Assembly (NCBI GenBank): GCA_024643595.1 | Contig: JAHEMS010000135.1 | Span: 1-8,349 of the forward strand | Direction of reading: 5' to 3' | Length of the DNA: 8,349 nucleotides | Source: Bacteroidota bacterium | GTDB taxonomy: Bacteria; Bacteroidota; Bacteroidia; Cytophagales; Cyclobacteriaceae | Part shown: positions 1-6,270 of the stretch, piece after piece | Layout of the letters: every line of letters begins with the position of its first letter | How positions within the stretch are numbered: position 1 is the stretch's first letter | Notes under the pieces: generated by a model | What the model was told of the DNA's origin: nothing | The model's input: only the letters and a program-made list of their open reading frames with translations | Database searches by the model: none | Made by a program: the position numbers and the translations under genes

Positions 1-2
1 TC

Positions 3-197
3 ACCTATTACCTACTTCGTGGATTGGCAGCAGTGGGGTTGATCTGGGATTTGAAAGAAGTTCCTAAGCATATTCAATATTCAAAGAATAAAAAAGAAGC
101 GGCTGAGTTAAGAAAGAAATATGAGTCACAGCATCCAAGCAATCCGGTATCAAAGGAGAAAGTCACGTCTACTGACCAACCTGTAGAAGTAAGTTAA
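3..197 (+). CDS. C-terminal fragment of probable membrane fatty-acid (acyl-CoA/acyl-lipid) desaturase
   Basis: The reading frame is open from the left edge (first full codon at 3) and ends at TAA 195-197, giving the last 64 residues of a protein whose start lies outside the window. The fragment begins TYYLLRGLAAVGLIWDLKEVP and then turns into a Lys/Glu/Ser-rich hydrophilic tail. The hydrophobic stretch followed by GLIWDLK and a Pro-Lys-His resembles, from memory, the segment that follows the last histidine box in stearoyl-CoA delta-9-type desaturases. Those enzymes insert a double bond in acyl chains using a di-iron centre and an electron donor. None of the diagnostic histidine boxes is inside the window, so the call rests on this short tail alone. 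It could be another membrane protein. A strong terminator follows 23 nt after the stop, so this gene is probably not co-transcribed with the tryptophanase cluster. Confidence 0.55.
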   Translation, partial: TYYLLRGLAAVGLIWDLKEVPKHIQYSKNKKEAAELRKKYESQHPSNPVSKEKVTSTDQPVEVS

Positions 198-220
198 TAT
201 CTATCTTCTATTTTGATCTG

Positions 221-253
221 ATGCCCTATGCTAAAAGCATAGGGCATTTTTTT
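221..253 (+). terminator. Rho-independent terminator after the desaturase-like gene
   Basis: ATGCCCTATGCT (221-232) and AGCATAGGGCAT (236-247) form a perfect 12-bp stem with an AAA loop. Seven T residues follow at 247-253. The T-tract is on the + strand, directly downstream of the stop at 197, so it ends the desaturase-like transcript and insulates the tryptophanase cluster. Confidence 0.9.
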
Positions 254-275
254 ACCGAATTGGTGAAGAAAAATC

Positions 276-308
276 TTGAACTTATTGTTGGAGTGAAGAC
301 TATGTTTG
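276..308 (+). promoter_or_regulatory. Candidate Bacteroidota-type promoter for the tryptophanase cluster
   Basis: TATGTTTG at 301-308 matches the Bacteroidota -7 consensus TAnnTTTG exactly. A TTG at 276-278 lies 22 nt upstream, inside the 17-23 nt spacing reported for -33/-7 pairs in this phylum. Transcription would start near 315, leaving a 5' leader of about 195 nt before the tryptophanase ATG at 510. It is the best promoter match between the upstream terminator and the gene. A second, weaker -7-like octamer (AATCTTTG, 426-433) has no TTG at a suitable distance. The -7 element contains the ATG of a small open frame at 302-394, so the two readings exclude each other. Confidence 0.45.
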
Positions 309-497
309 ATAAAAAATATTACAATCATTTCGATTGGGGTAATATTTCCAGACCGGGAATAAATGTAATGCTTAGCATAACGTTTACTTTTTGATACACC
401 AAATGGATTACCTTAATATTATCTGAATCTTTGATGATTTTAATCATTTTATGGTAATGTGAATATTATGTCTTTTGTTCTTCAACATTAATTTATG

Positions 498-503
498 AAG
501 GAG
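498..503 (+). promoter_or_regulatory. Shine-Dalgarno sequence that sets the tryptophanase start
   Basis: AAGGAG lies 6 nt before ATG 510. An in-frame ATG at 495 sits just upstream of this motif and has no comparable sequence before it. The 510 start also puts every catalytic residue in the same numbering register as tyrosine phenol-lyase, which supports it over 495. Confidence 0.65.
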
Positions 504-509
504 AAAAAG

Positions 510-1883
510 ATGCGCACGCTGGCGGAGCCATTTCGAATCAAAATGGTGGAGTCGGTTAGAATTACGACAGAAGAATATCGGTCTGAAGCGCTCAAGAGAA
601 GTGGTTACAATCCTTTTCTTCTTCACTCAAGCGATGTCTTTATTGACTTGCTCACCGATAGCGGAACAGGCGCTATGAGCGATCGACAATGGGCTGGCAT
701 GATGATAGGAGACGAGAGCTATGCTGGCGCACGAAGCTGGTTGCATCTTGAAGAAGTGGTAAAGGAATTAACGGGCATGCCTCATATTCTCCCTACCCAT
801 CAGGGGCGAGCTGCAGAAAGAATTCTTTATGGAATATTGGGAGGCCAGGGTAAAGTATTTTTTAGTAACACCCATTTTGACACCACGCGCGCCAATATTG
901 AATTCACTGGCGCCACTGCTATTGATGTGATGCCTGATCATTCGACTGATCCCGAAATCGACTTGCCTTTTAAAGGAAATATCGATATCCATAAACTGAA
1001 GGAACTGATCATTCAGTATGGTGCGGAAAATATTGCTGCCGTGATTATGACAGTCACTAACAATTCATCGGGAGGCCAGCCTGTGAGCATGATGAATGTG
1101 AAAGAGGTAAGGGAGCTTTGTGATGACCATAATCTCATGCTGGTAATTGACGGATGTCGGATTGCTGAGAACAGTTACTTCATTAAACATAGAGAGCCTG
1201 GATACGAGGATAAGTCCTATGAAGAAATTGCTAAAGAAATGCTACGGTTGGCAGATGCCTTTGTAATGAGTGCAAAAAAGGATGGACTGGTGAACATGGG
1301 TGGATTACTGACTTTAAAAGATAACACCTTGAGCCAGAAATGTACTAACCTGCTAATTATATCGGAGGGGTTTGCTACTTATGGGGGTTTGTCAGGTCGT
1401 GATATGGAAGCGATTGCCATCGGGTTAAAAGAAGTTTTCGATCCGGATTATCTTCACTATAGAATACGAAGTACTGCTTATCTGGGTGAGCATTTAAAAC
1501 TCATGGGAATACCGGTAGTGTGGCCCATTGGCGGACATGCTGTATATATTGATGCGAAAAAATTATATCACAACATTCCTGTAAAAGAATACCCTGGGCA
1601 GGCCTTGGTATGTGATTTATATACGCAAGGGGGAATTCGCTGTGTGGAAGTAGGTAGTGTAATGTTTGGCAAGTACGATGAGTATGGCAAATTGATTCCG
1701 GCCAAAAACGAACTGGTTCGACTAGCCATTCCCCGAAGAGTATATACACAAAGTCATATCGATTACGTTATTGAAGTTTTTGACGACATTCTCGAATTAA
1801 AAGATCAAAAAAGAGGTTATAGAATTACCTATGAGCCTCCTTTTTTAAGACACTTTACTGCTCAGTTTGCAAGGATGGATTGA
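510..1883 (+). CDS. tnaA: Tryptophanase (tryptophan indole-lyase), PLP-dependent
   Basis: This cytosolic beta-eliminating lyase is predicted to convert L-tryptophan to indole, pyruvate and ammonia. From the start at 510 it has 457 residues, close to the usual length. The cofactor-binding and catalytic residues are visible: Tyr71, the Q98-G99-R100 phosphate loop, Asn185, Asp214, Arg217, the Schiff-base lysine Lys257 in SAKKD, and the carboxylate-binding Arg404 in VRLAIPRR. The closest paralogue family is tyrosine phenol-lyase, and several segments, such as AMSDRQWAGMM, resemble it. The substrate-determining positions are nevertheless tryptophanase-like: Asp124 in HFDTT (Thr in phenol-lyase), Val381 in CVEVG (Arg in phenol-lyase) and His448 in RHFTA (Phe in phenol-lyase). 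The sequence between Asp214 and Arg217 is Gly-Cys, unlike Ala-Thr or Ser-Ala in the enzymes I remember. No tryptophan permease lies next to it. The FA2H-like gene follows after 19 nt. An alternative start at 495 would add five residues. Confidence 0.9.
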   Translation: MRTLAEPFRIKMVESVRITTEEYRSEALKRSGYNPFLLHSSDVFIDLLTDSGTGAMSDRQWAGMMIGDESYAGARSWLHLEEVVKELTGMPHILPTHQGRAAERILYGILGGQGKVFFSNTHFDTTRANIEFTGATAIDVMPDHSTDPEIDLPFKGNIDIHKLKELIIQYGAENIAAVIMTVTNNSSGGQPVSMMNVKEVRELCDDHNLMLVIDGCRIAENSYFIKHREPGYEDKSYEEIAKEMLRLADAFVMSAKKDGLVNMGGLLTLKDNTLSQKCTNLLIISEGFATYGGLSGRDMEAIAIGLKEVFDPDYLHYRIRSTAYLGEHLKLMGIPVVWPIGGHAVYIDAKKLYHNIPVKEYPGQALVCDLYTQGGIRCVEVGSVMFGKYDEYGKLIPAKNELVRLAIPRRVYTQSHIDYVIEVFDDILELKDQKRGYRITYEPPFLRHFTAQFARMD

Positions 1884-1902
1884 ACAAACATAAAAGTGAC
1901 AT

Positions 1903-2547
1903 ATGGAATCAAAAATGGAAAGAATTCCTGAACATTTAAGACCAAGAAAAACGGGCACGGATGAAATATTTAAAAATGCGTGGGTTGAAAAATTCACCAG
2001 GGCGCATATTTCAGTTCCGGTAACCATGCATTTGATGATTTGTATTTTCATTTCATACTATGCCTTAAGAAGTATTAGTTTATTGCTTTTTATGTTTTTG
2101 TTTGCAGCCGGATGGTTATTCTGGACTTTCACAGAATATTGGATTCATCGATATGTATATCATGTGAAGACGAATAAAAAGTGGCTACTGAGTATTCAAC
2201 ATGCCGGTCATGGCATACACCACCAATATCCAAAAGACTCGACTCGCCTGGCGATGCCACCACTTCCAGCGTTTATTCTTGTGGCGGTTTTTTATGGAAT
2301 CTTTTGGTTGATACTCCGAACCTATGCCATGGCATTCTTACCGGGGTTTCTTTTCGGATATGTCTTTTATATTTCCTTGCATTATGCGGAGCATCGGTTT
2401 AAGGCACCAAAATTCGGACCCCTTCATCGCCTGTGGAGATACCATATGCTGCATCACTATAAGTATCCCGAAAGCAAACTGTTTGGAGTATCCACGATGT
2501 TGTGGGATAGGATTTTTGATACCATGCCGACAGAGCGCATAGAGTAG
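1903..2547 (+). CDS. Fatty acid 2-hydroxylase / sterol desaturase family di-iron membrane protein (FA2H/Scs7-like)
   Basis: The 214-residue protein carries a complete FA2H/Scs7 set of ten histidines in the expected pattern: HX4H at His82/His87, HX2HH at His103/106/107 (HGIHH), HX3H at His160/His164, and HX2HH at His181/184/185. These bind the metal pair in the yeast sphingolipid alpha-hydroxylase. Hydrophobic segments at about 37-55, 57-78, 120-139 and 142-160 make it an integral membrane protein with the histidine clusters on one face. By family, the reaction is O2-dependent 2-hydroxylation of a fatty acyl chain, in eukaryotes on sphingolipids. Many Cytophagales carry sphingolipids or sulfonolipids with 2-hydroxy acyl chains, so that is the likely role here by inference. 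It lacks the cytochrome b5 domain of yeast Scs7, so a separate electron donor is needed. An alternative start is Met5 (1915). No clear Shine-Dalgarno is seen. It probably shares a transcript with tnaA and the QueD-like gene. Confidence 0.82.
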   Translation: MESKMERIPEHLRPRKTGTDEIFKNAWVEKFTRAHISVPVTMHLMICIFISYYALRSISLLLFMFLFAAGWLFWTFTEYWIHRYVYHVKTNKKWLLSIQHAGHGIHHQYPKDSTRLAMPPLPAFILVAVFYGIFWLILRTYAMAFLPGFLFGYVFYISLHYAEHRFKAPKFGPLHRLWRYHMLHHYKYPESKLFGVSTMLWDRIFDTMPTERIE

Positions 2548-2581
2548 TTTATTGAAATAAAAAAATTGACAACTACAAAGG

Positions 2582-3007
2582 ATGATATCCATTACAAAAA
2601 TATTCCGATTCGAAACGGCACATGCCATTCACCAGTACAAGGGAAGTTGTAAAAACATTCATGGACACTCTTATGAATTGCACGTAACCGTGAAAGAGAA
2701 GGAACTGAATGATGATTATGTAGATGGATTAGGAATTATTCTTGACTTTAAGGAGTTGAAAAATATTGTTCAGGAGAAGGTAGTTAACCGCATTGATCAC
2801 CGACTTCTCTTATCTAAGGAGTATGTCAGCGCAAATAAGATTCCGTGGTCTGCTGAGGAGTTAGTTGTATTTAATGTTGAACCTACCGCTGAAAACATTT
2901 TGATATTTGCGAGGGATCAAATTGCTCCTGCGTTGCCACCACACGTCCAACTTCACTCACTGAAGATGTGGGAAACGCGTGATTCATATGCTGAATGGTC
3001 GGAATAG
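2582..3007 (+). CDS. queD: 6-carboxytetrahydropterin synthase / 6-pyruvoyl-tetrahydropterin synthase family (QueD-like)
   Basis: The 141-residue cytosolic enzyme has the family hallmarks. The zinc ligands are His14 (FETAHAI), His27 and His29, inside the CxxxHGH motif C23-KNI-HGH. The catalytic Cys23 comes with Asp72-His73 in IDHRLL. A PTAEN motif at 101-105 and a C-terminal Glu131 (WETRDS) fit the pterin-anchoring region. By family it acts on dihydroneopterin triphosphate. QueD makes 6-carboxy-5,6,7,8-tetrahydropterin for queuosine and 7-deazaguanine synthesis; PTPS makes 6-pyruvoyl-tetrahydropterin for biopterin. Bacterial proteins of this size and motif are usually QueD, but no queC, queE or folE lies here, so the pathway is not fixed by context. 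The gene starts 34 nt after the hydroxylase. AAAGG runs straight into the ATG, too close to act as a normal ribosome-binding site. The downstream gene converges on it. Confidence 0.85.
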   Translation: MISITKIFRFETAHAIHQYKGSCKNIHGHSYELHVTVKEKELNDDYVDGLGIILDFKELKNIVQEKVVNRIDHRLLLSKEYVSANKIPWSAEELVVFNVEPTAENILIFARDQIAPALPPHVQLHSLKMWETRDSYAEWSE

Positions 3008-3101
3008 CCTGAACAATTATCACTTAAAATCTCGCCATAGGTATTCATTTTCAAGCTATAGAAGAGAAAGGTTAGAATTAGTTTATTTGACATTAACTAA
3101 A

Positions 3102-5771
3102 TCAATCCGCTCTTAAATGAGTAATCGGTTTTGTCCAGGCTGCCCTCAACGATTGATAACTGATGGTGAGGAGAGCGATTAACGAGGCCGTTATTCCAGT
3201 GATTAGAAAAATATCCAAACCGATTTCAGTTTTATAGGCGTAGTCTTCCAACCAACGTGTCATCATATACCATCCCATTGGGGCGGCAATCAGAAAGGCG
3301 ATCAGCACCAGCTTAACAAAATTCCAGGTAAGTAATTGAAATACACTATTGATTGAAGCCCCTAATACTAACCGAACACTGATTTCTTTACTGCGTTGCT
3401 CTACCATAAAAGCAGACAGCGCAAATAATCCAAGGCAAGCTACCACGATAGCCAGGATTGAAAAGCTGGTGAAGATTTTACCCGTGCGCTGCACATCGGC
3501 ATACATGGCTGCGTATCGTTCATCCAAAAATGAATATCGGATTGGTTGATGAGGAGCAAATTTATTCCACTTCTTTGTTAGCGAAATAATGGTTTCACTC
3601 ATGTCTTCCGATTTTAGTTTCACGGCAAGGGTAGAGGCTTCAAGGCCTAGCACCATCGCGAGTGGCCTGATGTCTTCACGGAGGGATTCGTAGTGAAAAT
3701 TCTCAACCACACCGATCACATTCCATAACCCCGCATAATTTGTGATCCATTTTCCAACCATGTTTCCACCTAATTCTTTGGCCATCTTTTGGTTGATGAT
3801 AATAGCACCGGAATCAGAAGCGAGGTTGCGATCAAAGTTTCGGCCTTCTGCCAGTTTAATTCCTAAGGTTGACAGATACGTTTCATCGACTTGCCAGAAT
3901 TGTGAACTAACAGCAGGGTCAATTCTTTGCTTACCTTCATTCCAGAAACCATTTCCATTTCTCTTGGATCCCCTGACGGGTAAGTAATCACCGGTAGTTA
4001 ATTCCACCACGTGTGGCAAATCACGCAACTCATTGGCAAAGCTCACTACCTGTTTACCAAGTGTATTGGTTCCCTGAATCAGCAACACTTGCTCTTTATC
4101 AAAACCTATATTTTTATCAAGGATAAAATTCATTTGTCGGTAAATGACCATGGTGCCAATGAGGAGAATGATGGATGTAGCAAATTGAAATACGACAAGG
4201 GCACTTCGAAGTGGTGAGCTTTTAACTCCACGAGTCAGATTTCCTTTCAGCACTTCAATGGGTTTAAAAGAGGACAAATAAAATGAAGGATAGATGCCTG
4301 CCAGAACACCAACCAGCAAGGATGACAAAAACAAAGCTGGGATCAGCCACCATTCTGACCAGGGAAGTGAAATGGATTTACCGGAAATTACATTAAAGTA
4401 TGGAAGTATGACGGACGCAATCGCTAGCCCAAGAATGAATGACACGGTACTAAACAAAATAGATTCACTTAGAAACTGATTGATAATGTTACTTCGTAAA
4501 GAACCAACTACTTTCCTTAGTCCCACTTCTTTGGCACGGTTCGCCGATTTGGCGGTAGAAAGATTAATGAAATTAATGGCGGCAATCAAAAGTATAAATA
4601 TGGCAATACCACCAAACAACCACACCATCCGGATATCGCCATGCACCAGGTTATCTTTTATATCGCTGGAGAAAAGGTGTATTTCATTCAGTGGTTGTAA
4701 TTCGATATGGGCTTTCTTCTCCTTAAATAATTTGTCAATATCAGCTTGCGACCTTCCTCCTTCCTTCATCGCAGGAATGAAATAATTTTCAAGTATCCCT
4801 TTGGTAAGTTTTGATTCAAGCGCATGAGGATCCACTCCATCGGCCACGGTTATATAGGTAGCATAGTTACTCGAACCCCAGTTTTTTTGCTCATCTGGCC
4901 AGAACTCTAATCCTGTAGTGCCAATTAAGAAGTTGAATTGTAGATGTGACGTTGGTTTGAAATCTTCTATCACACCGCCAATGGTGTAGGGGCGATCGGT
5001 TTTATTGTTTAGTATAAGCTGTTTTCCTACAGGATCTTCATGTGGAAAATATTTATCTGCTTTTCGTTGGGTGATGATGATGGCATTCGGTTGACTTAAA
5101 GCGTTCACAGGATTTCCATAAACAAATTGTAGCTGCAACATGTTGACCAACTCCTGATCAAAATAAACAAAGCCTTCATCGTAGGCGTTATTTTCCTCCT
5201 CTGCAGAACGGACTTCATTGCTACCCGCACCGAACAACTCGCTATTATTAAACCGACCTGCTGCCAGTATTTCGGGAAAATCTTCCTTCATGGTAGCGGC
5301 CATGGGTGCAGGAAAGGCGACGCCCTTGTTCAGGTCACCATTTTCCGTAATCACGCCTATTACCCGATATATGTGTTCATGATTGGGATACTGTAGATCA
5401 TAGGAGATTTCTTCTTTAATAAATAATGCAATCAGAAGACAGGCTGCTACACCCGTTGCAAAACCTCCTATCTTGATGAAGGAATACATTTTTTCTTTTA
5501 CCAAATTGCGCCAACTAATTTTAAAGTAACTTTTTAGCATATCGTAAATATTTATTGGGTGTTGACTTTCTACACTTTTTATTATTCCAGGCCTGAATAG
5601 TTGTATTACATCTGCTATAAATCTTAAATCCGCTTTTGACTTCCCAATCTTTTCGATTCTCTCGTGGTAAAGCTCCATCAAATCACCCTCGATGCTATCA
5701 AGCAACTTCGGCTGACAGAACCACCGAAAGAAATGCAGGAAAATTTTAGGGGGCTGATGCATAAGCCTCAT
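3102..5771 (-). CDS. ABC transporter permease, FtsX/MacB family, with N-terminal PadR-associated prefix domain
   Basis: This is an 889-residue inner-membrane protein. Residues about 7-63 (PPKIFLHFFRWFCQPK through RPGII) match the 'permease prefix' domain found on permeases encoded next to PadR regulators. The rest is two MacB/FtsX-type halves. The first has a membrane segment at about 98-118, a large extracytoplasmic domain (about 120-380), then three segments near 383-404, 438-460 and 474-496. The second has a segment near 523-544, another periplasmic domain (about 550-760) and segments near 767-789, 816-838 and 852-872. The cytoplasmic motifs following the first segment of each FtsX core, RAKEVGLRKVVGS (412-424) and RSKEISVRLVLGAS (793-806), are characteristic. 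Family members act in mechanotransmission or export of lipids, peptides or drugs. The substrate cannot be read from sequence. No ATPase (Walker A/B) is encoded in the window. The start overlaps the padR stop as ATGA, implying translational coupling and probable control by that regulator. Confidence 0.92.
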   Translation of the reverse strand: MRLMHQPPKIFLHFFRWFCQPKLLDSIEGDLMELYHERIEKIGKSKADLRFIADVIQLFRPGIIKSVESQHPINIYDMLKSYFKISWRNLVKEKMYSFIKIGGFATGVAACLLIALFIKEEISYDLQYPNHEHIYRVIGVITENGDLNKGVAFPAPMAATMKEDFPEILAAGRFNNSELFGAGSNEVRSAEEENNAYDEGFVYFDQELVNMLQLQFVYGNPVNALSQPNAIIITQRKADKYFPHEDPVGKQLILNNKTDRPYTIGGVIEDFKPTSHLQFNFLIGTTGLEFWPDEQKNWGSSNYATYITVADGVDPHALESKLTKGILENYFIPAMKEGGRSQADIDKLFKEKKAHIELQPLNEIHLFSSDIKDNLVHGDIRMVWLFGGIAIFILLIAAINFINLSTAKSANRAKEVGLRKVVGSLRSNIINQFLSESILFSTVSFILGLAIASVILPYFNVISGKSISLPWSEWWLIPALFLSSLLVGVLAGIYPSFYLSSFKPIEVLKGNLTRGVKSSPLRSALVVFQFATSIILLIGTMVIYRQMNFILDKNIGFDKEQVLLIQGTNTLGKQVVSFANELRDLPHVVELTTGDYLPVRGSKRNGNGFWNEGKQRIDPAVSSQFWQVDETYLSTLGIKLAEGRNFDRNLASDSGAIIINQKMAKELGGNMVGKWITNYAGLWNVIGVVENFHYESLREDIRPLAMVLGLEASTLAVKLKSEDMSETIISLTKKWNKFAPHQPIRYSFLDERYAAMYADVQRTGKIFTSFSILAIVVACLGLFALSAFMVEQRSKEISVRLVLGASINSVFQLLTWNFVKLVLIAFLIAAPMGWYMMTRWLEDYAYKTEIGLDIFLITGITASLIALLTISYQSLRAAWTKPITHLRAD

Positions 5772-6112
5772 GAACTGATGATGATTGGATTCAACGCTAC
5801 TTTCGGAATTGCCTTCCAGAGTTCATCACGTGTTGTTTTTGTGTACTCCATGGCACGTTTTCCCAGGGCGGTGATTTGAAAATATTTCTTTGGTCTGCCA
5901 GCTCTTTCTTCAGTCGCTTCGCCTTCATTGGATTGTAAATACCCTTTATCTTCTAATCTCTTTAAGGCTGTCTGAAGAGCACCAACACTCACATTACGGG
6001 TAAGTCGTGCTTCGATTTCTTTCTTGATCGAAACCCCGTATGCATCTTTATATAGTATGCCTATGGTGAGCATGACCACCTCTTCAAACTCGCCTAAATG
6101 ATACTTCTTCAT
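5768..6112 (-). CDS. PadR family transcriptional regulator
   Basis: The 114-residue protein is a small winged-helix DNA-binding protein. It opens with LGEFEEVVML (6-15), then AYGVSI (24-29), the recognition region VSVGALQTALKRLEDKGYL (41-59) and the wing ERAGRPKKYFQIT (69-81), all close to PadR consensus. It is short, without the long C-terminal dimerisation domain of classical PadR (PadR-s1-like size). PadR proteins are usually repressors released by a ligand or stress. Here the stop codon overlaps the start of the permease gene by 4 nt, so the two are co-expressed, and the usual inference is autoregulation of the pair. Two imperfect AT-rich palindromes lie just upstream (6120-6155). Nothing in the sequence reveals the inducer. 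Confidence 0.93.
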   Translation of the reverse strand: MKKYHLGEFEEVVMLTIGILYKDAYGVSIKKEIEARLTRNVSVGALQTALKRLEDKGYLQSNEGEATEERAGRPKKYFQITALGKRAMEYTKTTRDELWKAIPKVALNPIIISS

Positions 6113-6119
6113 GGTTGAC

Positions 6120-6155
6120 GGAATATTTAATTCCTAATTGTAGTATTAATAACTA
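6120..6155 (-). promoter_or_regulatory. Candidate operator region upstream of padR
   Basis: Two symmetric sequences lie 8-43 nt upstream of the padR ATG. GGAAT-N5-ATTCC (6120-6134) is a perfect 5-bp inverted repeat. TAGTATTAATAACTA (6141-6155) has a TATTAATA core and TAGT/ACTA ends. PadR family members often bind palindromes overlapping their own promoter. Neither matches the ATGT-N8-ACAT pattern known for some PadR proteins, and AT-rich DNA gives such symmetry by chance, so this is a weak call. Confidence 0.25.
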
Positions 6156-6270
6156 TGCCAACTAATAAAATAGGTTAAATGATCGAATAATAACCTTTTC
6201 GAGAGGTATCGTGTGTGCGCTAGTGAACAAATGAAATCGATACCGGACGTGTAACCTTGTCTTTAAAACT

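Noticed and set aside
434..447. ATGATT-TT-AATCAT hairpin upstream of tnaA
   Set aside because: Six A/T-rich pairs with a 2-nt loop are too weak and sterically strained for a terminator or attenuator.
444..626. 60-residue open frame on the - strand over the tryptophanase start
   Set aside because: It overlaps the strongly supported tnaA gene and its upstream region, shows no recognisable motif and is best explained as a shadow.
2565..2570. TTGACA just before the queD-like gene, considered as a -35 box
   Set aside because: It lies only 11 nt before the start codon, leaving no room for a -10/-7 element and transcript start.
2181..2628. Several open frames of 70-100 codons on both strands within the hydroxylase gene
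   Set aside because: All overlap the frame that holds the ten conserved histidines and have no family motif or ribosome-binding site.
3078..3100. TTAGTT-N11-AACTAA between the converging queD-like and permease genes, considered as a bidirectional terminator
   Set aside because: The stem is only six pairs, AT-rich, with a long loop and no T-tract on either strand.
3349..5879. Five open frames of 60-101 codons on the + strand across the permease and padR genes
   Set aside because: They lie opposite a complete 889-residue permease and PadR protein with clear domains; their composition is that of antisense shadows.
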